A stretch of DNA of 64,000 bases from Sulfurimonas sp. UBA2011 (GTDB lineage Bacteria > Campylobacterota > Campylobacteria > Campylobacterales > Sulfurimonadaceae): the NCBI GenBank assembly GCA_002335055.1, contig DDCH01000007.1, positions 12,978-76,977 of the forward strand, read 5' to 3'. The notes beneath the pieces are model-generated. The model saw nothing but the letters and a program-made list of their open reading frames with translations. It did no database searches and had not been told where the DNA came from. Position numbers and translations under genes: made by a program. Below are positions 32,675 through 42,913 of this stretch, one piece after another (the stretch's first letter is position 1; each line of letters opens with the position of its first letter).

Positions 32675-33157
32675 TTGGCTAAAGGAAAATCACTTTTTTC
32701 TCTCTCTACACTTTTAGCCTCTTTCTTTGGAGCAGCAATGATTGCTGCCTCCTTTGCTTACTTCAACTATAAGTTTTCAGAATATAAGTTTATTGACTTT
32801 AAAGAGTGGACTTTTTATGAAAAAAGTGATATTTTCACACCTAAAGAAGATAAATATATCGTTGTTTTTTACTCTTCACATGAAAAAGACACAATGCAAC
32901 TTCTAGCTGACATCAATCTAACTCTTCCTATTCTTGCAGTTGATTATTATAACAGAGTAAGAGAAAATACTACAAGTACTACTTTTTTAAGAAGCGGTAC
33001 AAAAAACTCTCTAGCATTTATACAACGCTTTAACATTTATGAATCACCTTCTATTTTCTTTATAAAGAGAAGCAAAAAGACTCTTTATAAACAAGATAGT
33101 ATGATACGTAAACTGGATAACTTACAAGAGTTATCTCAGAAGATAGACTCTCTCTAA
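32675..33157 (+). CDS. Membrane-anchored thioredoxin-like protein without CxxC
   Basis: TTG start at 32675, supported by AAGGAC just upstream; no better in-frame ATG precedes the membrane anchor. The 160 residues have one N-terminal helix (LASFFGAAMIAASFAYF, about 13-30), then a domain with thioredoxin-like pattern: DKYIVVFYSSHEKD, a central strand PILAVDYYN and the cis-proline-like segment ESPSIFFIKR. No cysteine is present, so it cannot do disulfide exchange. Placement between trxA and trxB suggests a link to them. No named family recognised. Confidence 0.65.
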   Translation: MAKGKSLFSLSTLLASFFGAAMIAASFAYFNYKFSEYKFIDFKEWTFYEKSDIFTPKEDKYIVVFYSSHEKDTMQLLADINLTLPILAVDYYNRVRENTTSTTFLRSGTKNSLAFIQRFNIYESPSIFFIKRSKKTLYKQDSMIRKLDNLQELSQKIDSL

Positions 33158-33167
33158 AAGGAATAAA

Positions 33168-34112
33168 GTGGCAATTCTTGATTGTGCAATTATTGGTGGT
33201 GGACCTGCAGGTCTTACTGCTGGCCTCTATGCAACACGTGGTGGATTAAATAATGTAGTTATGTTTGAAAAAGGTATGCCTGGTGGGCAAATCACTGGCT
33301 CATCTGAGATAGAGAACTACCCAGGTGTTACAGGTGAGATAACAGGGATGGACCTTATGATACCATGGCCAGCTCAGTGTCAAAAATTTGGTCTAATTCA
33401 TCAGATGAAAAATGTTACTTGTATTAGTAAAGAAGGTAATGTTTTTACGATCCATACAGAAGATGGAGAGACTACTGATGCACATAGTGTTATCATAGGA
33501 ACAGGTTCATCCCCTCGTCGTGTTGGTTTTACTGGTGAAAACGAACTTTTTGGTAAGGGTGTAAGTACTTGTGCTACTTGTGATGGTTTTTTTTACAGGG
33601 GAAAAGAAGTTGCTGTTATAGGTGGTGGAGATACCGCTCTTGAAGAAGCACTCTACTTAGCAAAAATCTGCTCAAAAGTATATCTAGTACATCGCCGTGA
33701 TACTTTTCGTTCTGCTCCAAACACTATAAAACGTATTCATAACACAGCAAATATAGAACTAGTACTTAACTCAACTCCCGATGAAGTGTATGGTGACAAT
33801 ATGGGTGTAACAGGTATAAAAATTATAAACAAAAATGGAAAGAGCCGTAATATAGAAGTTCCTGGTGTTTTTACTTTTGTTGGTAATGATGTAAACAGTG
33901 AAACTCTTATGCAAAAGGACGGTAAGTTCTTATGTGAAATGAATGACTTAGGACAGGTAAAAGTTGACTTAAGCATGAAAACATCTGTACCTGGACTCTT
34001 TGCAACAGGCGATATGCGTCAAGAAGCTCCAAAGCAGGTTGTATCAGCTGCTGGTGATGGTGCTGTTGCTGCACTGTCTGCTATATCTTATGTGGATGAA
34101 CTGCTAAACTAA
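33168..34112 (+). CDS. trxB: Thioredoxin reductase
   Basis: A flavoenzyme that uses NADPH to reduce thioredoxin. The 314 residues begin at GTG 33168, with AAAGGA just upstream. FAD-binding IIGGGPAGLTAGLYATRGG lies near residue 8, the redox pair is C135-C138 in CATCDG, the NADP-binding segment is VIGGGDTALEEALYL and the C-terminal FAD segment is GLFATGDMRQEAPKQVVSAAGDG. Confidence 0.96.
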   Translation: MAILDCAIIGGGPAGLTAGLYATRGGLNNVVMFEKGMPGGQITGSSEIENYPGVTGEITGMDLMIPWPAQCQKFGLIHQMKNVTCISKEGNVFTIHTEDGETTDAHSVIIGTGSSPRRVGFTGENELFGKGVSTCATCDGFFYRGKEVAVIGGGDTALEEALYLAKICSKVYLVHRRDTFRSAPNTIKRIHNTANIELVLNSTPDEVYGDNMGVTGIKIINKNGKSRNIEVPGVFTFVGNDVNSETLMQKDGKFLCEMNDLGQVKVDLSMKTSVPGLFATGDMRQEAPKQVVSAAGDGAVAALSAISYVDELLN

Positions 34113-34138
34113 GTTCTCGCACTTCTTTTGTAAGTATT

Positions 34139-34413
34139 TTGTTTCCTATGTTTTGCAGTATTCCTGCAAATAACTCAAGGAAATACAGTAAAAACTTCTT
34201 TCTTATTCTTCTGACTTCACTTTCCCTCTATACTCAAAATGCTTTTATTACTGCCATTGCACTCTTAGGCGAGACTAAACACACAGCCTCTGTTAAAGTG
34301 ACACAAGATACTACCTTACTTAAAGTGAAAAAAAATAATTTACACAATTCATAGAACTAAATCCTCATGTTAGTTCAAAAGTAATCAAAGGGATAATCAA
34401 AAAACTTATTTAA
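34139..34413 (+). pseudogene. Relic of a cyclic-nucleotide-binding-domain protein
   Basis: Translation near the end gives LLGETKHTASVKVTQDTTLLKVKKNNLHN, the late part of a cNMP-binding (Crp-type effector) domain. In the next frame it continues as ELNPHVSSKVIKGIIKKLI before TAA at 34411-34413. A frame change splits the two parts. The N-terminal half of the domain is not recognisable. This is the only content of the 338-bp gap between trxB and dapB. Confidence 0.65.
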
Positions 34414-34450
34414 TATGTTATCATTTTAAAAATATTAATAAAGGTCAAAA

Positions 34451-35221
34451 ATGATAAAAGTTGGAATATTTGGGGCGAATGGCCGTGTTGGAAAATTACT
34501 TATAGAAAATCTTATTGAGACTCCAAATATGAGTCTAAGCAGTGTATTTGTTAGGAATACGTTGAACTTTTCAATTGACCCTTCTGTATTAATTAGTACA
34601 GATATAAAAGTATTTTTAAATGCTTGTGATATTGTTATTGACTTTTCATTACCTGATGCTTGTGAGTCTCTCCTTGAAGCAGCTATGGTAACTCCTAAAC
34701 CCTTAGTTATTGGTACAACAGGTTTAAATACACATCAACTCAATCTTCTTAAAGAAGCAAGTCTTAAAATGCCTATACTCTATGCTACAAATATGAGTCT
34801 TGGAGTTGCACTTTTAAACAAACTGGTTTTACAAGCTTCTATGGCTCTAGAAGGCTTCGACATAGAAATAGTAGAACATCATCATAAACATAAAAAAGAT
34901 GCTCCTAGTGGTACTGCTCTTACTCTTGGTGAGCATGCTGCACGTGGTCGTGGTTTAGAACTTGATAAAGTACGAGTAAGTGGTCGTGATGGTAATATCG
35001 GTGAGAGAACTAAGGATGAGATTGCTGTTATGGCTATACGTGGTGGGGACATAGTTGGTCGTCATACTGTAGGTTTTTATAATGATGGTGAATTTTTAGA
35101 GCTTAACCATACAGCAACCTCAAGAAGTACTTTTTCTAAAGGTGCTATCCGAGCTGGATCTTGGTTAGTATCTCAAGAAGCTGGACTTTACTCTATCAGT
35201 GACTGCTTAGATATTCACTAA
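34451..35221 (+). CDS. dapB: 4-hydroxy-tetrahydrodipicolinate reductase
   Basis: DapB reduces the dihydrodipicolinate precursor with NAD(P)H in lysine and diaminopimelate synthesis. The 256 residues begin with KVGIFGANGRVGKLL (nucleotide-binding GxxGxxG). The GTTGLN segment follows, then the DapB signature EIVEHHHKHKKDAPSGTAL with the catalytic histidine and lysine. The stop overlaps the convergent pflA end by 4 bp. Confidence 0.95.
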   Translation: MIKVGIFGANGRVGKLLIENLIETPNMSLSSVFVRNTLNFSIDPSVLISTDIKVFLNACDIVIDFSLPDACESLLEAAMVTPKPLVIGTTGLNTHQLNLLKEASLKMPILYATNMSLGVALLNKLVLQASMALEGFDIEIVEHHHKHKKDAPSGTALTLGEHAARGRGLELDKVRVSGRDGNIGERTKDEIAVMAIRGGDIVGRHTVGFYNDGEFLELNHTATSRSTFSKGAIRAGSWLVSQEAGLYSISDCLDIH

Positions 35222-37572
35222 ATACTTTTAGCAGTAGTCGCTAGTTTTGCCCATACCGAATCAGGTTTTGCTGCTACTGCATTTGTAAATGCAGTTTGTG
35301 CTTCTGGATCTCTCCAAAGTTTATTTAAAACTGCACCCTTTAAGTACTGCTGCCTAGATCTATCACTCTTACTTAAATCAATCTTATCTAAAGAGCTTAT
35401 TACATCAAAGGCTTTGTTATAATCTTCTCTATTTATATAAGACTCATAGAGTGTAAACTCAACATAAGGGCTTTGAGCACTAGAACTTGAGCTCTTTTGA
35501 ATACTCATCACTTTCATAGCATACTTTATAACTATATTGTTATCTCTACGGGCTGTACCTATACTCATAATTGAGACATAACGCTCTATATCCTTATAAT
35601 CTAAAGCAAATAATTCTTCTAGTTTAAGCATAGTTATTATCATTTCGTCTTTTTTTTCTAATCTATCATATGTATCAAAAAGGTATCTATATACTTCATT
35701 GTAAGCTGAGTTTTTATCTTCGCGTATAAGAATAACAAGATATTTACTAGCATCAATGACATCACTATAGTTTCCAGTTGAAAAATCTACTTTAACATAT
35801 CTAAAAAGCCATTTTTTTCTATGATCTAAATTTTTACTTTTGAAATTTTTAAGTGCAATATTTTTAGCCAATACATAATCTCCACCATACATAGCACACT
35901 CATATATACCATCATCCCATTCATTGGATAATGTTACATTGTACTCATTAGACATGATTAAAACTCTTTTACACTTTTTTTCTTTTAAAGAATTCTTCAT
36001 CACACCTATAGCACTCTGTTGTACTAAATCTTGTACATCTGTATACTTATCATCATCTAGACCCAATATTTCATCTTGCATATCTAAAACATTTGCATAC
36101 ATCTCTTGATTCAGTAATAGTTTTGCTTTTTCATAAATTGCACGATTACCTATAGTATCATTCGCATATGTTTGCATGAGTTTGTCGTATTGAGCAAGTC
36201 TATGACTTGTATTAGTATCGAGTACTTCAAAAAACAGTTCATCTTTGGCAATATCTATAGGATTTATATACTCACCATCTGGAAATTCTTTGATGTACTT
36301 ATTTATTGCTACGAATGCTTCTTGTTTATTTTGTGTTTTAGCAAGCCAAAGTGCCTTTTGACTAAGAAGTGTTTCATATTCATCATAGGTATAGTCAATC
36401 TCATCTATAAGTGCCCCAGCTATTTTAGATGCTGTCTCATAGTACTCTTCATCCGCAAAATTATTCATCATAATTTTAGATTCATGTTCTTTTTCTTGCA
36501 TATAAGATGGTTTTGCATTTATGAGTTTATCAATAAATTTTGCAGAATCCTTCAGAGATATCTCTTGTTTGAATTTAGCTATTCTAAATGCAGCTACTGC
36601 TGCCACGTCTAAGTCTTTTGTGCGGTAAAGTGCTTTTTTATAAAACTTAAAAGCTGGAGTAATTCCCCCACTTACAGCTAACATATCAGCCTTGTAAATA
36701 TAGCCCCATTCAGTAAAAACTGTATTTTCATGCTCACTAAAAAGTCTATCAAAAAAGTAGTCTGCATCTGTACTCATTCCAATCTGTGCATATGCCTCTG
36801 CTGTATATTCTAAAATTTCTGGAATATTTTCATTTGATGAGTATTCTCTTAGATAAACTGTCGCATTGCTAATAACATTATCATAATCAGCTAACTTTTG
36901 AAATAATTTAATTTTATAGTAAATTAGTTCTGCTTTAAAAAGTGTATTTGGGTACTCTTCTAAAATATTATCCACAACACCCATACAAAGTTCATATCTT
37001 TTTTCTTTGTAGTAGCGTTTTACTTTGAGATAATCCTTCACATCCCCTACATTTTGTATATGAACAGGATTACCCTTAATATCAAGGCTCCCTACATAAG
37101 GTAGTTTACTATTGTCCATAAAAAATGGTAGGTTAATACTTATATCTGGTCTTTGTCTATTATTAATAAGTGGTATATTTTCTTTATAACCTATAATAGT
37201 CCATCTATTGCTCAAACTTACATCAGCATGATAGATATTATTTTCAGTACTAAGGTCAAAGATATCTGCAATAAGTTTTATCTTGTAAATAGGTTTTATA
37301 CTTATAAAAAAAGTATCTTCTTTAATAAAAGTATGCACTCTAAAAAATTCATTTTGTAAGGTTTTTATAATACTTGATGGTTTTTTTGAAAATGCACATA
37401 TTACTTCGTTTGTAATAGCAAAATCATCTTTCATTTTTTGACAGATGAATCTTTTTGTGTCAGTAATTTTGAGAATTGAGTATGTGGAGAAGTCATCTTT
37501 TGCACTATCCATAGAAATGTCAAGTGCAAAAGTATGAACACACAAAAGAGCTAAGAGTATAGTTTTAAACAA
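35218..37572 (-). CDS. pflA: Flagellar motor protein PflA (paralysed flagellum protein)
   Basis: PflA is a periplasmic TPR-type protein that forms part of the large disk structures of the Campylobacterota flagellar motor and is needed for rotation. The 784 residues are close to the C. jejuni protein (788). A signal peptide (about 1-16) is followed by a beta-rich N-terminal domain (about 20-160) and a long helical repeat region with many TPR-like pairs. It lies right after nuoN, the same position as Cj1565c next to nuoN in C. jejuni, which makes the assignment strong. Confidence 0.87.
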   Translation of the reverse strand: MFKTILLALLCVHTFALDISMDSAKDDFSTYSILKITDTKRFICQKMKDDFAITNEVICAFSKKPSSIIKTLQNEFFRVHTFIKEDTFFISIKPIYKIKLIADIFDLSTENNIYHADVSLSNRWTIIGYKENIPLINNRQRPDISINLPFFMDNSKLPYVGSLDIKGNPVHIQNVGDVKDYLKVKRYYKEKRYELCMGVVDNILEEYPNTLFKAELIYYKIKLFQKLADYDNVISNATVYLREYSSNENIPEILEYTAEAYAQIGMSTDADYFFDRLFSEHENTVFTEWGYIYKADMLAVSGGITPAFKFYKKALYRTKDLDVAAVAAFRIAKFKQEISLKDSAKFIDKLINAKPSYMQEKEHESKIMMNNFADEEYYETASKIAGALIDEIDYTYDEYETLLSQKALWLAKTQNKQEAFVAINKYIKEFPDGEYINPIDIAKDELFFEVLDTNTSHRLAQYDKLMQTYANDTIGNRAIYEKAKLLLNQEMYANVLDMQDEILGLDDDKYTDVQDLVQQSAIGVMKNSLKEKKCKRVLIMSNEYNVTLSNEWDDGIYECAMYGGDYVLAKNIALKNFKSKNLDHRKKWLFRYVKVDFSTGNYSDVIDASKYLVILIREDKNSAYNEVYRYLFDTYDRLEKKDEMIITMLKLEELFALDYKDIERYVSIMSIGTARRDNNIVIKYAMKVMSIQKSSSSSAQSPYVEFTLYESYINREDYNKAFDVISSLDKIDLSKSDRSRQQYLKGAVLNKLWRDPEAQTAFTNAVAAKPDSVWAKLATTAKSI

Positions 37573-37603
37573 ATGCTCCCCTCCTTGAGTGGTGTTTTAG
37601 AAT

Positions 37604-39121
37604 TTAGTAACCACTGTTATATACAAATGCAGTAACAAATTCAAGTAATGAATCTAATGCTACAAAAGCAAAAACAGTTCCTATAATAGAAAAACCAATA
37701 ATAGTTTTTAATGCTGTAGTTGCATTTGCTACATACAGTTGACCATTATTATCTACATTTGATGCAATAGGATCTTTCATAAACATAAATACAATAAGTT
37801 TAATATAGTAGTAACCTGCAATTGCAGAGTTAAGTGCCATAATCAATGCAAGTACTGTGTAACCACTTGTAACTGCAGAACTTATCATATAAATCTTACC
37901 CCAAAATAGAGCAAATGGAGGAAGACCTGCAAGGCTTAACATAAACAGACCCATAACAATTGCTGCCATAGGAGATGTCTTTATCATACCTGAGAACTTC
38001 TCAAAACTATGATCACTCTTTTGATATCCTGGAAGTTCTTTTTGACGAGAGATCCACAGCATAGAAAATGCACCAAGGTTAGTAAAACTAAACAGAATCC
38101 AGTAAAGAAAAAGTGCTGAGTTTGACTGAGTCGTACCGATAAGGATAGCAGCCATTACAAAACCTGCATGACTTATTGAAGAATAAGCCAACATACGTTT
38201 AACATCAGACTGAACTAATGCCCAGATATTTGCAGCAGTCATAGTAATAACAACAAGTGCATAAAGAACTACTTCTAACCAAACAATATTTGCATGAATT
38301 AAAAATTCAAAAAGTCTCATAGCAACAACAAATGCAGCTATCTTTGGAACGATTGACATATACCCAGCCATTGCCGCAGAACTTCCTTCATAAACATCAG
38401 GTGTCCAAGTATGAAAAGGAACAACTGAAAGTTTAAAACCAAAAGAACCAAGCATCATAACTACACCAACTAGCACATAACCAATGTCAGCATAATTATT
38501 AGCTTCAAGAACTGCAGCTATTTGGTTAATCTCGATTGAACCTGTAAGTGCATAAAACACCATTGAACCAAAAGAGTAAAAACCTGCTGCAAGTGCACCC
38601 ATAGTAAAGTACTTAACAGCCGCTTCAAATGATTTGTCACGGTTATGCATAGCGATAAGAGTATAAAGAGCTAAAGAAGCTGTCTCTAAACCTACAAAGA
38701 TAAGGATTAAGTTATCACTTGCTACCATAAACTGAAAGCCTGAAATCATAAATAAGAAAAGTGCAAAAAATTCAGGATATGAAAATTCGTGAAAACGTTT
38801 ATTTGTAAGTGCTAATGGAATAAATAGAATAGATGTAAGTACAATGATAAACTGAGAAATTATCGCTAAACCATCAATAAGCATAACATCAAATACACCA
38901 AGCATAATACCGTCTTTACTAAACGCACCAGCAGACTCTAAAAGAGCACCAAAATCAAGTGCTAAGATAAGGATAGAAAGCACAACATAAAGTGTCTTAT
39001 CAAGACCACCTTTAATGATATCAATCACCAAAATAAGTAAAGCACCAATAATTGGAATCAGCATTGGAGCAAGAGTAATAAGGTTTAAAGATTCTAAAGA
39101 AATATTTGCAAGACTTAACAT
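37604..39121 (-). CDS. nuoN: NADH-quinone oxidoreductase subunit N
   Basis: An antiporter-like proton channel of the complex I membrane arm. The 505 residues form about 14 helices with the proton antiporter core: the lysine-bearing helix YFTMGALAAGFYSFGS, GFKLSVVPFHTWTPDVYEG and the conserved DVKRMLAYSSISHAGF segment. Last gene of the nuo operon; its start touches the nuoM stop. Confidence 0.95.
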   Translation of the reverse strand: MLSLANISLESLNLITLAPMLIPIIGALLILVIDIIKGGLDKTLYVVLSILILALDFGALLESAGAFSKDGIMLGVFDVMLIDGLAIISQFIIVLTSILFIPLALTNKRFHEFSYPEFFALFLFMISGFQFMVASDNLILIFVGLETASLALYTLIAMHNRDKSFEAAVKYFTMGALAAGFYSFGSMVFYALTGSIEINQIAAVLEANNYADIGYVLVGVVMMLGSFGFKLSVVPFHTWTPDVYEGSSAAMAGYMSIVPKIAAFVVAMRLFEFLIHANIVWLEVVLYALVVITMTAANIWALVQSDVKRMLAYSSISHAGFVMAAILIGTTQSNSALFLYWILFSFTNLGAFSMLWISRQKELPGYQKSDHSFEKFSGMIKTSPMAAIVMGLFMLSLAGLPPFALFWGKIYMISSAVTSGYTVLALIMALNSAIAGYYYIKLIVFMFMKDPIASNVDNNGQLYVANATTALKTIIGFSIIGTVFAFVALDSLLEFVTAFVYNSGY

Positions 39122-40671
39122 TAGTGTGCCTCCTTAGTTGTAGTTTTAGTGATAACAACACCTGTTACATTAGGTATTCTCATTTTTGCTTCGTGTGAAG
39201 TTGCTTTGTTATGCATCAATTGTACAACAGACTCAACTGAATTATTTATCGGACCAAGAACAGGTGCAGGGTAAATTCCTAACCATATTGTAATGATTGA
39301 TAAAGGTATAAGTGCTAGTAGCTCACGCTTATTTACATCAGGAAGATTTCTGTTCTCTTCATTTGTAACTTCACCATAAAAGATCTTTTTAAATGCAGTA
39401 AGCATATAAATCGCACCAACAACAATAGCTATTCCAGCTAAAAGAGTTAATATGTGAGACTGTTGGTAAAAACCTAGAAGTGATAAAAACTCACCTACGA
39501 AGTTAATCGTAAGAGGCATACCAACTGAAGCCATTAACATTAACCCAAAGATAGTTGCATATCTAGGCATAACATGTGCAAGACCACCAAATTCACTCAT
39601 AAGTTTTGTATGACGTCTGTCATAAATTACACCAACAAGTAAGAATAGTGCTCCTGAAACAACACCGTGAGCAATCATTAAAAAGATACTTCCAGAGATA
39701 CCTTCAACATTTAGAGCAAATGTACCAAGAATAATAACACCCATGTGTGATACAGATGAATAAGCAACAACTTGTTTGATGTCTTTTTGGGCATATGCAA
39801 CCATTGCAGTGTAGATAATCATGATAATTGCAAGAATCGCAATCGGGTACATAAAAAATACTGAAGCATCAGGAAATAGTGGTAGAGAAAAACGGATAAA
39901 TGCATATGTACCCATTTTAAGTAAAACAGCCGCTAGTATTACTGAACCGATAGTTGGAGCTTGACCGTGTGCATATGGTAACCATGTATGAAATGGAAAC
40001 ATAGGTACTTTAATGGCAAAACCAACAAAGAAAGCAGCAAATAACCATAACTGAAATGATTCAGGAAGAATAAGTCTATACCAATCTAGGATTGCGAATG
40101 ACCAAACACCAGTTGCTTGGTAAAAGAAGTAAGCCATAAAAAGCATACCAACAAGCATAACAAGTGAACCTGTAAAAGTATAAAGGAAAAACTTAACAGA
40201 TGCATATATACGGTTAGGACCACCCCATGCACCAATAAGATAAAGCATTGGTACAAGTGAAAGTTCCCAAAATACATAAAATACGATTGCATCAAGAGCA
40301 GCAAATACACCAATCATTGTCATCTGTAAAAACAGAAGAGTAATGATCATATTTTTGATACTATGTGTTGGTGATAATGAAGCTATACCAATCATTGTAA
40401 AAAATGAAGCCATAATGATAATAAATAAAGATATACCATCAACACCTAAGATATAGTTAATACCAAAAGATGGTACTAAAGCGATATGCTCCATAAACTG
40501 CATACCAGACACATTGTTGTCAAATGCAAACCATAACCATAAAGAAAGTGCAAACTCAATAACTGCAACAGCAGTACCATAAGCTCTCATGCTCTCTTTG
40601 TTTATCATAAATCCCATAACTCCTGCGAATGCTGGGAAAAAAATTAAAATACTTAAAATATGATCTAACAT
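39121..40671 (-). CDS. nuoM: NADH-quinone oxidoreductase subunit M
   Basis: The second antiporter-like membrane subunit. The 516 residues contain FWELSLVPMLYLIGAWGG (functional glutamate in helix 5), KFFLYTFTGSLVMLVG, AIKVPMFPFHTWLPYAHGQAPT and QKDIKQVVAYSSVSHMG. It lies between nuoL and nuoN, with a 3-bp gap from nuoL and a one-base junction to nuoN. Confidence 0.96.
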   Translation of the reverse strand: MLDHILSILIFFPAFAGVMGFMINKESMRAYGTAVAVIEFALSLWLWFAFDNNVSGMQFMEHIALVPSFGINYILGVDGISLFIIIMASFFTMIGIASLSPTHSIKNMIITLLFLQMTMIGVFAALDAIVFYVFWELSLVPMLYLIGAWGGPNRIYASVKFFLYTFTGSLVMLVGMLFMAYFFYQATGVWSFAILDWYRLILPESFQLWLFAAFFVGFAIKVPMFPFHTWLPYAHGQAPTIGSVILAAVLLKMGTYAFIRFSLPLFPDASVFFMYPIAILAIIMIIYTAMVAYAQKDIKQVVAYSSVSHMGVIILGTFALNVEGISGSIFLMIAHGVVSGALFLLVGVIYDRRHTKLMSEFGGLAHVMPRYATIFGLMLMASVGMPLTINFVGEFLSLLGFYQQSHILTLLAGIAIVVGAIYMLTAFKKIFYGEVTNEENRNLPDVNKRELLALIPLSIITIWLGIYPAPVLGPINNSVESVVQLMHNKATSHEAKMRIPNVTGVVITKTTTKEAH

Positions 40672-40674
40672 ATA

Positions 40675-42600
40675 CTAAACTCCTAAACTTGATAAGATAA
40701 TAGTTATCTCACCAGAATATCTTGCTGCTAGTCCGAAAACTACAGCTAATGATAGTAATGCAACTGTACCTGCAACCATCCATTTTAACATTGTAGAAAG
40801 ATTTCCACTTTGCATATGTCTCGTGTTCTTACCAGTGTTATAGAAGATATTAGCTATACCATCAACACTTGCATCAATAATTTTTTTATCTATCTGTTCC
40901 CAGAATACTACAGAAAGTGCTTTATATGCTTTAACAATATACTCTTCATAAAAATACGGAATATAGTACTGGTTAATAAGTAATTTGTAGAAAAAGTTCT
41001 TTTCCATTTTACTTGTTCCATCAGGTACTTTAACCGAACTACACATATATTTTTTATAAGCGAAAAAGATTGCAAGTAGTACAAATACTTGTGTTCCAAT
41101 AGTCATAATCCAATATGTAGTATGTGAATGAATGTGATACTCAGTAGCTGGTAAAAGCTCTGTAACCATTTCAAAGTACGGCATTTTCATAGTAAAACCA
41201 GCGATAATAGCTAGAATTAAAAGAGGACTCATCGCAACTAACATAAACTTATATGCTTCATGTGGATGAAAACCAAGTGCTGTGTGTCTATCTTCACCGT
41301 GAAAGATTAGTGCAATAATTCTAAATGAATAAAACGCAGTAAGTCCAGCAGTAAGTAAAAGTACTGTATAGATAATAAAATGATGATCAACAAATGCAAC
41401 TTCTAAGATTAAATCTTTTGAGAAGAAACCTGCAAGTGGAAAGATACCAGCAAGAGCAACAGATGCTAATGTCATCATTATCATTGTTCCCTTCATAGTC
41501 TTACCTAGAGCACCCATTTTAAATGGATCTAGTTCATTATTCATTGCATGCATAACATTACCACCACCAAGGAAAAGAAGTGCTTTAAAGAATGCGTGAG
41601 CCATAAGGTGAAAGAGTGCAACCCAGTAAGCCCCAAGTCCAGCAGCAGCAAACATATAACCTAACTGTGAAAGTGTAGAGTAAGCGATAACTCTTTTAAT
41701 ATCACGATTAACAAGTGCCATAGTTGCAGCAAAAATAGCAACAAATGCACCAAGGCTAGCGATAAATAGACCAACATTCGGAATAAGAGCATATAATTCA
41801 TGTGAACGGACAACAAGATAAACACCTGCTGTTACCATCGTTGCAGCATGAATAAGTGCAGAAACCGGAGTTGGACCTTCCATTGCATCAGCAAGCCACG
41901 TATGAAGTGGAAACTGCGCTGATTTACCCATAGCACCGATGAAAAGGAAAATACCAATCCAAGTAAGTGTCGCATGATCTAAGTTAGCAAATGCTGCGAA
42001 TGCACCATCATACTGAAGTGTTCCAGTATTCCAATATACAAGAAAAATACCAATTAACATTCCAAGGTCAGCAATACGATTCATTATAAATGCTTCGTTC
42101 GCTGCCCATGTAGCTGATTCTTTATGAAACCAAAAACCAATAAGTAACCAAGAACAAAGACCAACACCTTCCCAACCAATAAATAGACCTGCAAAGTTAT
42201 CACTCATAACAAGAATCATCATTGAGAAAACAAATGCTGAAAGATAAGAGAAAAATCTATTAAATCCAGAATCGTGATCCATATAACCAATTGAGTAAAT
42301 ATGAACAATCGTTGAAACAAGACTAACAACCATCATCATAGTTACAGATACTTGATCTACAACAAAACCAAAAGGAATATAAAGATTACCAGTTGCCATC
42401 CAAGTCATTAACTCAACATGAACAATTTCTCCAGTACCTAAAATATGTGTTAAAAGTATTGCACTTGAAACAAATGCAGTAAAGATTAGAAGACTTGCAA
42501 CTATTCCTACAAACTGCTTTTTTGGTGTAGTTGTAAACAGTGCTGCAAAAAGTGAACTCACTAAGGGAGCAAAAAGTGCTATATATAAATATTTTTCCAT
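40675..42600 (-). CDS. nuoL: NADH-quinone oxidoreductase subunit L
   Basis: The distal antiporter-like subunit, with the long lateral helix at the C-terminus. The 641 residues contain FIGWEGVGLCSWLLIGFW, KSAQFPLHTWLADAMEGPTPVSALIHAAT and RDIKRVIAYSTLSQLGY. The C-terminal 150 residues include the amphipathic HL helix region and a last anchor helix (MVAGTVALLSLAVVFGLAA). Confidence 0.96.
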   Translation of the reverse strand: MEKYLYIALFAPLVSSLFAALFTTTPKKQFVGIVASLLIFTAFVSSAILLTHILGTGEIVHVELMTWMATGNLYIPFGFVVDQVSVTMMMVVSLVSTIVHIYSIGYMDHDSGFNRFFSYLSAFVFSMMILVMSDNFAGLFIGWEGVGLCSWLLIGFWFHKESATWAANEAFIMNRIADLGMLIGIFLVYWNTGTLQYDGAFAAFANLDHATLTWIGIFLFIGAMGKSAQFPLHTWLADAMEGPTPVSALIHAATMVTAGVYLVVRSHELYALIPNVGLFIASLGAFVAIFAATMALVNRDIKRVIAYSTLSQLGYMFAAAGLGAYWVALFHLMAHAFFKALLFLGGGNVMHAMNNELDPFKMGALGKTMKGTMIMMTLASVALAGIFPLAGFFSKDLILEVAFVDHHFIIYTVLLLTAGLTAFYSFRIIALIFHGEDRHTALGFHPHEAYKFMLVAMSPLLILAIIAGFTMKMPYFEMVTELLPATEYHIHSHTTYWIMTIGTQVFVLLAIFFAYKKYMCSSVKVPDGTSKMEKNFFYKLLINQYYIPYFYEEYIVKAYKALSVVFWEQIDKKIIDASVDGIANIFYNTGKNTRHMQSGNLSTMLKWMVAGTVALLSLAVVFGLAARYSGEITIILSSLGV

Positions 42601-42604
42601 TTAT

Positions 42605-42913
42605 TTATCCTCTCATACTTGTCATAGTATCTAAATCAATTGTACCGTGGCGCTTGTGCCAAAGGATTAATAAACCTAGTCCTACAGCTAACTCAGAAGC
42701 AGCGATTGCAATTACAAAGAATGCAAACATCTGACCTGTTAAGTCACCATAGTAATGTGAAATTGCTGCAAAACCTACATTCACAGCGTTAAGTAGAATT
42801 TCTGTTGCAAAAAAGAGTAGAAGAAGATTTTTTCTACGCATTACACCTATTAAACCAATACAGAATAATATTGTAGATAAAACTAGGTAGTGATTTAAAC
42901 CAATTTCCATCAT
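42605..42913 (-). CDS. nuoK: NADH-quinone oxidoreductase subunit K
   Basis: A small three-helix subunit (102 residues) with buried glutamates in the proton path (FATEILLNAVNVGF and AASELAVGLGLL). The start overlaps the nuoJ stop by 4 bp and its stop lies 4 bp before nuoL. Confidence 0.95.
   Translation of the reverse strand: MMEIGLNHYLVLSTILFCIGLIGVMRRKNLLLLFFATEILLNAVNVGFAAISHYYGDLTGQMFAFFVIAIAASELAVGLGLLILWHKRHGTIDLDTMTSMRG

Noticed and set aside
36172..36612. Plus-strand frame of 146 codons opposite pflA
   Set aside because: Very hydrophobic, cysteine-rich translation of an AT-rich antisense strand; a shadow of pflA.
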